In this document: positions 1 through 10,993 of the stretch, in pieces
Numbering within the stretch: position 1 is the first letter of the stretch
How the letters are laid out: the number at the start of each line of letters is the position of its first letter
From: Ophiostoma sp. CBS 140.51
Lineage: Eukaryota; Ascomycota; Sordariomycetes; Ophiostomatales; Ophiostomataceae
Direction: 5' to 3'
Assembly: GCA_029298735.1 (NCBI GenBank)
Contig: JANSLP010000090.1
Coordinates: 1 to 64,000 of the forward strand
DNA: 64,000 nucleotides
Translations under genes and position numbers: made by a program
Notes under the pieces: generated by a model
Databases searched by the model: none
Told to the model about the DNA's origin: nothing
What the model saw: the letters and a program-made list of their open reading frames with translations, nothing else

Positions 1-336
1 AGAAAAAAACGACAAAAAAAAAGGAGAAGAAGGCAAGGAAATAAAGGAAATAAAGAAAAGGTCGACGTGTGTTCCGTGTTCGTGTCAGAAAAAAAAAACC
101 AAAGCTGTATTGAAAGACAGACAAACACAGTAGTAACTAAATTCACCAAGGACCGACAAAACAAAGAGAATAGTCACCAAAAAGTGTGCCCTGGACTGAG
201 AAATAAGGTTGTTTGTCATTGACTGGCAATTACAGATGAGAAAGGCCAAAAACAGTCTCACCAAGAAGACTCCACACGACCACGCCTGCGGCGCTGTACA
301 AAATGTGGAAATATCGCGAAATATATTATGTAATAC
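1..336. other. intergenic, A-rich
   Basis: No gene is supported here. The first 200 bases are strongly A/G-rich with several runs of A. No long open frame starting with ATG and no recognisable motif was seen before the tRNA gene. Confidence 0.6.
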
Positions 337-418
337 GGTGAGATGGCCGAGTTGGTTATGGCGTAGGATTAAGGTTCCTATGGAGCAATCCGCGTGGGTT
401 CAAGTCCCACTCTCATCA
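337..418 (+). tRNA. tRNA-Leu (anticodon AAG), intronless
   Basis: A complete class II tRNA can be folded. The 7-bp acceptor stem pairs GGTGAGA (337-343) with TCTCATC (411-417), with one G-T wobble and discriminator A418. The D arm lies in GGCCGAGTTGGTTATGGC. The anticodon stem TAGGA/TCCTA closes the loop TTAAGGT, which gives anticodon AAG. A long variable arm (TGGAGCAATCCGC) fits leucine, and the T arm is GTGGG-TTCAAGT-CCCAC. A run of five T just downstream (from 421) is a normal RNA polymerase III terminator. There is no intron at position 37/38. The identity follows from the anticodon plus the class II shape. Confidence 0.93.
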
Positions 419-667
419 TCTTTTTGACTTTTTGTTCACTTTGTCGACTTTTTTTTAAGGGCCGTGGACGCTGAATTGTCGTTTTGCCCCGTTTTGGGAC
501 TGCATCTTCGTCATGATAAGATGTTGTACTCTGGAAATCCTCGAACCCCAACTCATGTTATTCAGCAGAATGACGTGGCACGTGACATGCTCTAACAGTC
601 GCTCTTTCCCTTTTGGGTTTGTATATGACCTTTCCTTTTTTGTCGATTGTTTGCTGTGCTCTTTCCA

Positions 668-1475
668 ATGTTTTGTTGTGTTTGCTGCGTTTCGCCTCGC
701 ATGATCGGATTCTGCTCTTTCCCCCCATTGTCACCACAACCACAACCACCCACGAACGGCCATCATCATGACGACAAAGCAGACAGACCCCCAAAGCAAG
801 TTGAGGCGCTCCCCTTTTTGGAGCGACTACTTGATAAGCACACGCCCAAGTCCGATGAAGCTCGACTGACGGCGAAGCTAGAGGCAGTCAAAATGGACTG
901 TCCAGTCGCGCACGAGCCCAAACACGAATTCTTGACCGACCTCGATGAACGGAAGCAGCTTCTTGGCCAATGGACATCCATCGGCGAGAACCGCGGCCAC
1001 AGTGATAACAATATCACAGCCATGGCCGTCAGTCTCTTTGCTTCGCTCCCGTTTCCCGTTTGGGAAGGATCCTCGATCAAGCAAAATATCAAGACAAATT
1101 CTACAGATTCATTCAGATGCAGTCAATGGCGCGTCTATGAACATTTGCGACGACAGAAACGGCTACGTGGCACTCCGGGCCAGTAGAGTGCCCATTATAC
1201 CTGGCGACATTTTCACCATCACTGCCAAAGACTCTAAAGATATGCCCTCCGTCGAGCTGTTGCAGTTGAGATGGAAGTTCGACCAAATTGCTGCTTTTGC
1301 TGGATTCACTAATCTGACGGACGACGATATACACCACGACGAAGACGATTTGGAAGACAACATGTTGAACGACAGGCGGCAATGGGATGGAATTGTCGAC
1401 ATGGACGGTGAATGGGATGACGAAGTCTCCTATTATGCTCTGGACGAGATTTACGAGGACGACGACACGAGATGA
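668..1475 (+). pseudogene. frame-broken protein-coding relic, family unknown
   Basis: Protein-like sequence runs through this stretch but changes frame repeatedly. A natural start, ATG at 768 (MTTKQTDP), is in frame 3. From about 790 to 1065 the plausible protein is in frame 2 (for example LPFLERLLDKHTPKSDE, HEFLTDLDERKQLLGQW). Around 1075-1135 frame 1 reads DQAKYQDKFYRFIQMQSMARL. From about 1138 to the stop at 1473-1475 frame 3 reads MNICDDRNGYVALRASRVPI and ends in an acidic tail rich in Asp. Single-base indels would join these segments. A rival model with one 40-nt intron (1028-1067, GT...AG) joins frame 2 directly to frame 3, but it discards the frame-1 segment and still lacks an obvious ATG. 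I do not recognise the family. Sequencing indels cannot be excluded. Confidence 0.45.
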
Positions 1476-1663
1476 GACCTATTTCGGACGACGTGATACC
1501 AATTCATATGTGAATCAATTTGATCACAATACATGCAGTGCATCATTAACAAAATGTTGGAAATGCGTCAATTTAGACAAGTTACATACATTCGGAAATA
1601 AATTACTAACTACTGACATCAAGCAAATAAGATCATCAATCATCATCCACTTCACGCCACAAC

Positions 1664-3743
1664 TTAGAGGCGGTAGGTCAGGCGGCTCTCGCCGGGGGCG
1701 TAGTAGGTCGGCACCTTCATCTCGAGTGAAGCACCAGAGTAGCCCAGATCCTCGGCCACGAGCATAGCAGCCTTCTCACCAATGAGCAGCGCCGTTGAGT
1801 ACGTGTTGCAGCCGACATTGTCGGGGCAGATGGATAGATCGGCGACCTTGAGGCCCTTGACGCCGTGCACATTCAGACGTTCATCGAGAACACCGTGCTT
1901 GACGATGCTGTTGCCCTCGCGCGGCGCCATGGAGCAGGTGCCCAGCGAGTGCCAGGTGCTTTCGACGTGGCGCTTGACCCACTCCTCAACGGCCTCGATG
2001 TCCTTGGACGAGTAAGGCAGGTCGTCGCGGTGTTCGACGCGGTTGGATGAGAGGGTCGAAGCGTTAGGGAGCTTGTCAGCGGGTGCGAGAGGAGAGGACC
2101 AGCTGCCGTGGCCAATGCCGGCGGTCAAGTTGCCCGGCAGGGCGTACTGCTTGGTGGTCGCCAAATCCAGGTCGTGGGCACGGGCAGGCGAGTCGTACTC
2201 AAAGAAGGGGTGCATGCCCTCGACCTCGCCGGCATAGGCGTCCATGCGGCGGGCAGTCTCGCGCGACTTGATGTAGCCCCAGACCATGGGCGCCATGTCG
2301 CGCTCGTCGTTCATGAAGCCGCAGTCAAAGTCCGGCACGGCATAGGGGTCCTTGCTGGTGATGTGGGTGCTACCACGCGAGAAGGGGTACTCCAAGAAGT
2401 GGAACATGGTGAAGAACTTGCCGGGGGGCATGAGCATGTGGTCGCCGAACCATCCCGAAATGACTGAGTAGTGCATGACGGGCTTGTCGGGCTTGTTCTT
2501 AAAGTACGACTCCCAGCCGTCCTTGAAATGCGGCGTGGGCCAGGCCTCCATCTGCTTGAGTTCCTCGGGCGTGGGGCGGATCTTGACGCCGGCGTCGATG
2601 CCGTTGGTCGCCAGCGGGCCAGTGCCCTTGAGGTTCCACTCGTCAAAGACTCCTACAAGCACACGAGCGTTAGCGAGTGTAAAGCACACAAACACAAATC
2701 AACTAGAATACTGGGTCTGGAGACTCACTCTTCTGGATCTCGGGATCGCCGCGGACAAAGTCGTCAAAGGTGTCCACATCCGGCTTGGCCCGGAACACAC
2801 TGAAAGTCAGGTAGTGGTCCTGGAAGTTGAGGCCGACACCGGGCAGGTCTACCTTGGGCTCGACACCCACAGCCTTGAGCTTGGCCGGGTCTCCGATACC
2901 CGAGCGCTGCAGGATCAAGGGTGACGACAGCGTGCCGCCGGACACGACAATCTGCTTGCGGGCTCGGAAGATGCGCGGCTGGACGCCGGCCGGGTTGACC
3001 GACTTGGTCGGGACGGTTTGGACACCGACAGCGCGGCCCGTCTCGTCGATAATGACCTTGTCGACCTTGGTGTTGACGGCCAGGTACAGGTTGGAGTGGA
3101 CAGCACGCGTGGCGTGAATGTACGCATGGGCACTGTCGCTGCGACGGCCCGTGTCGCGGTTGATCCACTTGAGCCAGTGCTCGGCACCATGGCCCGTGGT
3201 GAGGTCCTGGAGGTCATCCACGGTGGGGATGCCCTGGGACTCCGAGGCCCGCAAAAAGTCATCCTTGATGGGGTACGTGTGGTTGCCAAAGGACACCTTG
3301 ATGGGACCCTCGAAGCCGTGCAGGTCGCGGTTGTGCGAGGCCCGCTGGTACGTCTCGTGCTTCTTCATGAGGGGGATCAGCTCCTTGGTGGTCCACCCCT
3401 TAGCCTGGAAGTCGTCATAGTCCGAGGCCGAGGCACGTGTGTACATCATAAAGTTGATGGACGAGCCACCGCCCAGAATGTTGGCGCAGGGCACGACAGC
3501 CTTGCGCCCGGCCAAGAACTTGGACGGGCGGGACTCGTAAAACGAGGCCGTCTTGGAGTCGAGCTTCATGTTGCGCGGGTAGATGCCCGGGCGGAACACC
3601 CACGGGTTGTTGAGGTTGCTCTCGCCAGCCTCAATCAGCAGGACCTTGAGGTTGTGGTCCAGGTTGGCGAGGCGGCCGGCCACGACACAGCCGCAGCTGC
3701 CGCCACCGCAGACAATGATGTCATACTCGTCGGGAAGACTCAT
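1664..3743 (-). CDS. AOX1: alcohol (methanol-type) oxidase, GMC oxidoreductase
   Basis: FAD-dependent oxidase of short primary alcohols, producing aldehyde and H2O2; in yeasts and moulds it acts in peroxisomes. Two exons, 3743-2729 and 2652-1664, give 667 residues, close to the usual ~660. The intron (2653-2728, 76 nt) starts GTGAGT and ends TTGTAG, and splicing restores the frame as ...EIQK-RVFDEWN. The dinucleotide-binding motif GGGSCG lies at residues 13-18 with an acidic residue (E38) after the second strand. The stretches NPWVFRPGIYPRN, LDSKTASFYESRPSK and CANILGGGSSINFMMYTRASASDYDD match the methanol oxidase branch of GMC enzymes closely. The presumed catalytic His sits in STWHSLGTC of exon 2. 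The protein ends ...SRLTYRL, which is not a standard PTS1 tripeptide. A minus-strand TATA box lies about 140 bp upstream. The family call is secure; the in vivo substrate is inferred. Confidence 0.93.
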
Positions 3744-3882
3744 GATGACGGGGGAAGGGAAGTGAGGTTAATGATAGATAAGAAGAACGTGTGATTCAGG
3801 TAGGCAAGGCAATGAGAGCCTGCTTTGTGCTTGGGAGGGAAAGAAAAAAACAGACGAGGTCACTCAACAGGACAAAGGGACT

Positions 3883-3890
3883 TATTTATA
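3883..3890 (-). promoter_or_regulatory. TATA box of the alcohol oxidase gene
   Basis: TATAAATA reads on the minus strand 140 bp before the ATG at 3743. The same element and spacing recur before other genes here (51,161 and 35,482), which supports the reading. Confidence 0.55.
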
Positions 3891-6800
3891 CACATTTTAC
3901 ACTTGTGGAGGTGTGTGATGTTGGCTGTCAACTTGGACTTGGACATCTAGTTGGACATTAAGCCTTGGCTACAGACCTTGGACCTTGGCCATTGACTTGG
4001 CCGTTGTGGCCATGCCCTGGAAAGCCTGTTGGTCCAACACCTCTGCCATGCTGACCTCCTCCTCTCCATCGACACCTTCCCCGCGTTTCTTGATGCACAT
4101 CTTACCACCCGGCGTATCTCCATGGTCCGTTTTACACGTTTTCTGTTGTCATGCGAATACACACCTGTGTCGATGAGATGAGGAGGAGAGGTGGAGAGGT
4201 GCAGGAGGCAAGAAAAGGGGAAAGCAGGAAAGAGGGGAAAGAGGTACAAAGACAAGAGCTGATACAATTGTTTTGACGAGCATCTACACCCCACGGCCGT
4301 AGTCCGGACGCAATAGATACTTTCACCGGACGGCACGCAGATGCGGGGGTCACGCAAAGGAACATATCCTTATCCATATTCCATTTCTGCCGGATACCGT
4401 CGGTCGCCAGTTGCGTCAAGAGCCGGGTTGAGTTGAGACTCGAGCACTGCTATGTAGTCCAGCCAACATTAATCTTGCAAATTCGGCTGAGTTGTGCCGA
4501 TGCGCGAGAGGCGGGGAGGGAATGACCTCCTCTTTTGAGGTCGAGGAGCCAGGTAGATCCAGTAAAAAGGACGAACATGAAGTGAGATCAAGAAAATATT
4601 AAGAATTGATCGAGGTCAATTGTTCAAAAAGGTCATGGAAAATGTCAACAACAACCACATCCTCCGCCATCACAACGCCGGATCCCGAGTGATGCCCGAG
4701 TTTCATCCTGTCCGGCCGCCCGGACGCGCCAAGGACCTGGCGAGATGGTGTGAAGGAAGGCGTCTAGAGCTGGCCAGATGTTGACCAAGGCTGATCATGG
4801 CTGCTGATGGTTGCTCCGGATTGTCCTTTTTTTTTTTTGTCTTTCTTGGGGCCTTGTTGTCTTACTTTCCCCTCCTTCCTGCAGGTGCAACGTCAGGATC
4901 GACTTTTAACCACATCACAAACACGACAAGCTGCAACAGAACCAGAACCAACAGACGCGGCCGTGTTCCAATCTGCAGCCTGCAGCTCCTTTGGAGTGGC
5001 AGGATCAACACCGACAGAAACGCGACGGCAGATGACCACGAGTGGCAGAAAGTGGAGGATCTGGGGAAAGCTCTTGCTAGCTTGAGCTTCATGTAGCTTC
5101 GTATGGTAGCATCATCAACATGTTTGGACCGTGTTAACAAATCTGTCTTATTTTCTTCCTTCCTTCTTCATTCGTGTTGTTCTTGTCACCTCCTCTTTTG
5201 ACATCTCATGCACGTCGTATTTCATGCGGAACCGCAGTTCAGGGGGAAAGAAGTGAGGAGAGAAATACGGGATAATAACTCTTTGCGAGTAACAAGTTGC
5301 GAGCAATTCGAAAACGCGGGAGACCCTCGCGAGCTGCCCTGCTGGGCAAGCACGCCAAACGTCAGGAGAATAAAAAAAATGACATGATAACAGGAGAATG
5401 TCCACACCAGCCCACATAAAATAAGGGAATATGTTGGTCGCTCATCACTCATTGTTTGCGTACCCTGAACCTGACTGGCTCCAACTGACAAAAATTGCCT
5501 GATGGATGTTTATTTTTATACTTGTCTGTCTACGAGTAGGGTTCTATCTGGGGGTCCTGTTCGGGGAAAACTAGAGAAGAATGCTGGGGAAAAGGAAATG
5601 GGGCAGGGCGTAGTCCGTCCGTCCATCCAACGTCCAGGAGGTCGATCGAGCTAGTCTGTGCTGATAAACAAAAAGTACTGCAGAGAGATGGTACTGCAGC
5701 CTGCACACATACACCTGCAGACACGAACAGAATGGACGGACATGGACAAGCACGAATGGGACAAGTTTTGTGATTGATAAAAAGACAGACAGTACGAGAT
5801 GGTGGCCAAGAAAGCGGAGAATTGTCTCCCGGAGTACGACGTACCGCCTCATCCTTTTGTCGAAATGTGCTCTCTTTTGGCTGTCTGATTGAACATTTCT
5901 TTACCGTATGAAAAGTCTCCTTTTGCCCTTGGCCCTTGACCTTCTCTCATTCATAAACTGCGGGGCGTGTGCGTGTTGGAGCCAAGACACACAAAAACAC
6001 TTGGACACTTGCGGAGTTGATGCACGGCCGGCTCGGCCGGGTGGCACGGCCTGCATTAGCCTGCACATATTTCCCCGCGTTTTCCACCCTGACCTTGTGG
6101 ACCACATAGTCTCTCATTCTTCTCTGTTTTGCGGATATTGTGGGGGATAACAGATTAGACAAGACTCCCTCACCCCAGAAGGGAAGGCCGTATCTTTCTT
6201 CTTGTTGTCGTTTGGCCAAGGCCTAGGCAGCTCTTGGCGTTGGCCAATAAGACTGTGCAGACCGGTAGTTTCACGTTAATAGGAGCCGAGACGCGTGTTG
6301 TTTTTCGAGTGCGGGACTTATTGATTGGTAGAATATGCATCGATTGGACAATTCCACATGGCTACGTTTGTCTAATTCTGTTGCTATCGAGTGAATAATT
6401 CTATTATCTTTAGAAGCGGATTTCTTGCCTACACAATCGATGTCGACATGAAAAAAGTCGACGGAGTAAGTAGACAAGCTGTAGCTTGACATCCCTCGGA
6501 TAGTTGGACGGGCTGGCACTACGGACTTTCACAGAATTCACACTTTCATGCCGAGCTCTTCTTCAATATCTCGAAGAACATGCACAATTGGAGTGGCATA
6601 TGAAATGTCGAAATTGTGCCACCCCCACCGTTCTCTTCATGTACCGCTCGTCAAAAGACCACCGACACGATCGGCGAGATCAACCACAACGACACCGGGA
6701 TCTCCAGGGTGTGCAAAGACCCGCGGGTAGTAGTGTTGAAGAGACTCCTGGTCACGACTTGCCCCGATTAATGTGGCGTTGGCATGCTAGATTGCTCATT

Positions 6801-7105
6801 GGTAGCTGATATGTTCCTTCCTGCTGTCACCAACGCCGTTGACTAACACCTGCCGAGTGACCGACAGGAAGATTCTGAGTTCAGTCTTATGTCATCATCT
6901 AGCTGGTGCAATATTCATCGCGCCTTCCGTAGCACCTTTTGTTGCTCTTGCCTTTTGGTAAACTTTCTGATGATTTTTAAGGTTCTGCCAATTTTTTTTC
7001 ATCTTTTTAATTTCTGTATAAATAGGTCTCTTTTATCTCTACTTGTACAAAAACACATTTCATCCGGTCAAGCACAATCACGACACAAAACATCCGGACT
7101 GATCA
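3891..7105. other. intergenic spacer without a supported gene
   Basis: About 3.2 kb upstream of the alcohol oxidase. Open frames are short, overlap on both strands, and lack splice or domain support. One 55-codon stretch near 6,600-6,768 (containing TTDTIGEINHNDTGIS) reads like a protein fragment but has stops on both sides. It may be a relic. No repeat array or RNA gene was recognised. Confidence 0.5.
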
Positions 7106-7986
7106 TGTCTCATCCCATCGAATATCTTACCATGGCGTCCCAACGACAAGATCAAAGGACCATCCCAGAGATGAGACAGCCATCGGAAGAAGAGACACGG
7201 CTGTACTAAATGTCTTTGCCAAGTCGTCTACTGCTGCTTGGTCGCATACCCAGCGGGACCACACCGTGGTTTTTTGACACTTGGCCCCCGACACACGCCC
7301 ACTATCCATGAGGCCGCGAGAGCTATTTGCCAGGTCCCACGGCGGCGGCCGGGCCTGTTGGCGACCATGACATTCGTGCGACCTGGGAAACAAGCACGGC
7401 CGAGAAGATTATCAAAGCAATCCGGCTCCTCGATTGGACATTTTCGTACACAGGGACTGGGTTGGATGTGAAGACTGAGGTGGCCAAAGCACTGGGTCAT
7501 GAACGCTTCCCGTTCCCAGAGGATGGGCTTCTTCGAACACACCGCCTCATCCCAGTCGCTGAGATGAGAGGATCTAAAATCCACAACGATTGGATGGAAG
7601 TTCACGACGATAAAGACCGACTTGTTGTCATCAAGCCAGGACAGTCATTTGGACTAACCGTTGGCATTGCATTAGATTTGTCGTCCGTGAGGAGATTCTA
7701 CAACCCCGATAGGAACGAAGAGACACATAGCTACGACTTGGCAATTCTCCACGCAGATGCCTCAAGGGCGAGGAGGAACGACAGGGAAATGACTGCATTC
7801 TCGGCGAGCGGAGATTCTAGTTCCGCAATTGTTGACTTACAAGGCCGCGTTGGTGGCCTATTGACTAGTGGCTCCCTCGATGGCGAGAGTCCCCAGCAAC
7901 GCTACGATATAACGTATGCAACACCAGTGGAGAATGCCATTGAAGATATCGAGAAAGAAGTTGGGTGCAACGTGGACATTTTGTAG
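7106..7986 (+). pseudogene. decayed serine-peptidase-like gene, N-terminus lost or broken
   Basis: The frame ending at the stop 7984-7986 is open back to a TGA at 7309-7311 and has no ATG near its beginning. It encodes about 220 residues resembling the C-terminal part of a fungal chymotrypsin-fold family: FPFPEDGLLR, then LVVIKPGQSFGLTVG, SYDLAILHADA, and the nucleophile region SASGDSSSAIVDLQGRVGGLL followed by DITYATP. In that family the nucleophile motif is normally GDSGS; here the Gly is replaced by Ser. Upstream, a candidate N-terminus (ATG at 7106, MSHPIEYLTMASQRQ) runs into stops in every frame before 7,327. Either introns I cannot place or frameshifts separate the parts; I favour a relic. 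The 3' end has a diverged second copy near 9,790. Confidence 0.45.
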
Positions 7987-8090
7987 TTGGGGTCAACGTT
8001 CTGGCAAGGCGTGTTGTAAAAGTAGTGTCCTGTCATCCTAATATTATAAGTGTCTGTCATTCGCCTTGCTCCGTTAACGTCTTTATTCGT
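7983..8090 (+). repeat. copy 1 of a diverged 3'-end repeat
   Basis: The sequence around the stop codon and 3' flank of the peptidase-like relic (TAGTTGGGGTCAACGTT ... GTGTCCTGTCATCCTAATATT ... CATTCGCC) reappears, diverged, at about 9,790-9,880. The shared core GTGTCCTGTCATCCTAA is identical in both. Confidence 0.55.
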
Positions 8091-8279
8091 TTTCATATTC
8101 AATTTTATTCCACAGATGCACTCTTGCACTACATGCACTCCGGCTCCATACGTTTGTACACGTCCCGTCGAGTGTCCGCGCATGGTATCCCTCTCTTCTT
8201 GTCTTTTGGCTTCTTGTCGTTTGGTATGGTCCGTCGCGGGGCCGCGTGGGGTCTTTTCGTATAACAATCCTGACCACAT

Positions 8280-9038
8280 TTACCAAATAGGAGTCGGTTC
8301 ACCCTTCCCTTGCACCTTGGGTGGATACTGCGCCACGACGTAAAAGAGCCACACCGCGTAAGCAGTCAAAACAACGCCGACAGCGTAATATCCATTTTGC
8401 TGGAACAGCTCTGGGATTGACTGCCCCCACATGCTAAAGGGCGCAAAGGTGAAGATGGTGCCGACAATATTGACCGTACAGAAGCCGAGCGACAGTCCCT
8501 TGCGCGAGCCCCGACGCAGATATTCGTGGGTCGGGCCAACGACGATGAGGACATTGGTCAGGCAGAACCATTGCATCAGGCAGCCTTCGCCCATGAGCAC
8601 GATGCCAACGCGCACAACAGCATACATGGCGACCTGCAGCACGGCTGCGTATGCAACAACGCGTGTGCTCAATGCGTTGGGACCGAGCACGCTGGAAAAG
8701 ACCTTGGTGCGGTCGCGTGTAATGGCGCGGTGGATGCAAAATATCTCCAAGGCGGACCAGAGCATCAGGCCGGTCGAGGTGGCTCGCAGAAACCAGTGAT
8801 TGTTGTACTCCCTAGCGAGCTGAGCGCACAGGTAGGACCAGGTCGAGTCGTGCGCAAGGTAAAACGAGTGCATCCAGAAGGGCAAGACACCTTCGCCGTC
8901 GCGCAGCATCAGGCGAATGGCGTACACATACTGAAGGTAGCCGACGATGTAGCTCACACCAGCGGCAACCAGGAGAGGCTGGTTGTCCAAGTTGAACTGC
9001 TCCGTGAGCCGCTGCACGTAGTCAATTTGAGTCGCCAT
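8280..9038 (-). CDS. seven-helix membrane protein, PaxB-like (terpene-cyclase superfamily)
   Basis: 252 residues read from ATG 9038 (MATQIDYVQRLTEQF). The frame is open further upstream to 9191, but a TATA-like element (9151-9157) lies inside that extension, so I use the internal start. The protein is mostly hydrophobic, with about six to seven helices: LLVAAGVSYIVGYLQYVYAI, a polar stretch LPFWMHSFYLAHDSTWSY, then LWSALEIFCIHRAI, VVAYAAVLQVAMYAVV, CLTNVLIVVGPTHEYL, FCTVNIVGTIFTFAPF and VVLTAYAVWLFYVVAQYPP. The layout, especially the HDSTW-type motif after helix 2, resembles the small PaxB/AtmB-like integral membrane family. Those proteins cyclise indole-diterpenes, but many homologues have no known role. 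No prenyltransferase or P450 is nearby, so I do not infer a pathway. No intron is needed. Confidence 0.6.
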   Translation of the reverse strand: MATQIDYVQRLTEQFNLDNQPLLVAAGVSYIVGYLQYVYAIRLMLRDGEGVLPFWMHSFYLAHDSTWSYLCAQLAREYNNHWFLRATSTGLMLWSALEIFCIHRAITRDRTKVFSSVLGPNALSTRVVAYAAVLQVAMYAVVRVGIVLMGEGCLMQWFCLTNVLIVVGPTHEYLRRGSRKGLSLGFCTVNIVGTIFTFAPFSMWGQSIPELFQQNGYYAVGVVLTAYAVWLFYVVAQYPPKVQGKGEPTPIW

Positions 9039-9150
9039 AATATCCAGGATCGGTGTGTCTTGTTCTGTTGCTCTGATATGAAGCGATTGATTATTTGATC
9101 TAAAATGGTCCAAGATTGTACAGAGTCGCTGAGAGGATGTAGTCCCCATC

Positions 9151-9157
9151 TTATATG
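9151..9157 (-). promoter_or_regulatory. TATA-like element of the PaxB-like gene
   Basis: The minus strand reads GCATATAAG about 113 bp before ATG 9038. Its place inside the longer open frame argues for the downstream start. Confidence 0.4.
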
Positions 9158-9787
9158 CACATGACCGCGTCTGGTAACTGGACTCGGCCATAGGACCGTC
9201 TCATCTGGGAGCGAGTTCTTCCCCCCCAAAGTTCACGTTGTTTTCTCGAAAATGTAGAAAATTCATGCTCTCCTCGGCAACTATTGACACGCCATAATCG
9301 TTTTTGGAATCTCGGCGCCGATATATATATAGCAGCCACTTACCACAATACACCACAACTCAACTAGCCCCAGCTACCCCATACACGCACTGGAACTTTC
9401 CTTACGACAGCTCCGCCAGAGCGACGATCGCTGCTTGCCAAGCTTTTAAAAACAAGTCTAGTAACCTCGGGCCCGACCCTCTAATCAATGTGTCTAGAAA
9501 TAATTCAAGAAAATAAAACAGAACTGGGAGAAGTGGCAAGTAACGAGTGAACAAAAGAAACGAAACGAAACGAAAAACGGCAAAAAATGTCAATACAATA
9601 AGAGTAGTTGCCTTTCCGTCCATTTCAAAGTTGTAGCAATGTGCGTTGTGACAGCGTTATATTGCCATCGCTTGAGTCACTTAACTTGCTGGAGTGGTTT
9701 TGTATATTTAGTTTTGTTTTACTAAGTCGCATTTCAGTCGTTTTTCTTTCTTAAAGTCTCTCAAAATATCTCGCTATTTGCAAAGTG

Positions 9788-9885
9788 TAGATGGGGCCAA
9801 CGTTGTTGTGGCAGTGTGCGTTGAGAAAGTGGTGTCCTGTCATCCTAACATTTTGGAATATATCATTCGGCTTCCTTAACTGATT
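9788..9885 (+). repeat. copy 2 of the diverged 3'-end repeat
   Basis: GTAGATGGGGCCAACGTTG ... GTGGTGTCCTGTCATCCTAACATTTTG ... CATTCGGC matches 7,983-8,090 with several substitutions and small indels. No coding sequence of the peptidase-like family was seen in front of it, so only the 3' end appears to be duplicated or retained. Confidence 0.5.
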
Positions 9886-10877
9886 ACCAAAAAAGTAATA
9901 AATAAAATATAGCCTCGGTTCCCAATGTCTGTGCTAGCCAGATCGATTCCGTCCTTAACAGTTCCATTCTACTCGATGATGCATATAACGATGATGCATA
10001 TAACAGAGGATCGGCCAATGACAGACTTTCCGTATGTGGCGAAGGGGGGCTCGACAGGTAGGGCTGGAAGAGAATAATAGCGATTGGCAGGTAGCTAGCG
10101 CCAGGGGCATCAAAGTTTAGAACCTGATACGGAAGCTTTAAAATGAAAGATCGCCTCACAGCCTCAAGCACGCGAGGAAGATCAGCGAATTTTTGGGCCA
10201 TAATGATTTTCTGGTATTAAGGCATATGGATGTGCTCTCCGTGGGTCTCCTCAACGGACATAACACTTAAGCTTATTCCAAAATTTGTGGTTTTCCACGT
10301 CCAGAAATCAGGATCTTAAATTGCTCCTCGCCGTCAAACAACCTCGGTCGAAAAGAACACCTTCCTTTGAAGTCTTTCTCCGTATCCAGGACTTGGCAAA
10401 TTTTGCTCAGTGATATGTCTGTTCACGAAGGCCGAAATTTGTGCGCCGCGCATGGTGGTAGGTTGCTTGTGCTCGATGCGATTGGTCGCTCGAGTTGAAT
10501 AGGGCAGTACGGAGTACTTACCCCAGATGAGTTTCGAACCAGGGTCCCATGTGCTCAGAATAAGCAACCCCTGGAAAATGTCCGGCATTCTCAAGTCTTG
10601 GCTCCATCCGTGCTTTTGCGATGCCTGTTTCCAGGTTGTGTTGAAAAGGTTAACTCTCTGAAGTGTTTTCTAGAAATATGCGAATCCAAGCGGCCGATTG
10701 GTTCGTCACGAACGTCAATAGGCCTCAGCCTCAGTACCGAGGCTGTCACAGGTGGTCTATCAAGCGAAACAGGAACTATGTGGCATGTTCGTGACATTTG
10801 CCAAATGTGATCATTGCGCCGAAGTTTTCAACATCTCTATCTAATACAAAGTGATAGGTCGTGTTCACTTTCTCAGA
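9886..10877. other. intergenic, with a small direct repeat
   Basis: No supported gene. A 15-bp direct repeat GATGATGCATATAAC occurs twice in tandem near 9,975-10,004. A 105-codon minus-strand frame (9,884-10,201, MAQKFADLPRVLEAVRRS) spans it but has no family signal. The palindrome-like 9-mer TACGGAGTA lies at 10,508-10,516. Confidence 0.45.
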
Positions 10878-10885
10878 TATAAAAA
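10878..10885 (+). promoter_or_regulatory. TATA box of the cutinase gene
   Basis: TATAAAAA lies 116 bp before the ATG at 10994 and only 7 bp before an in-frame ATG at 10892. This rules the earlier ATG out as the likely start. Confidence 0.65.
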
Positions 10886-10993
10886 GTTGAAATGGAACCT
10901 CCATCTTCTCAATCATCCCATCTGATATCCCCATCCAACCATCCCAAAACCAAACCAGACTTGCAACCGATTCACCATCACCATCAATTCATC

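Noticed and set aside
10520..10560. Possible tRNA on the minus strand (GGTTCGAAA box B-like)
   Set aside because: T-stem and acceptor stem do not pair, and no anticodon arm or T-run terminator is found.
10892..10993. Longer start for the cutinase
   Set aside because: It lies 7 bp after the TATA box, so upstream of the likely transcript start, and it would hide the signal peptide.
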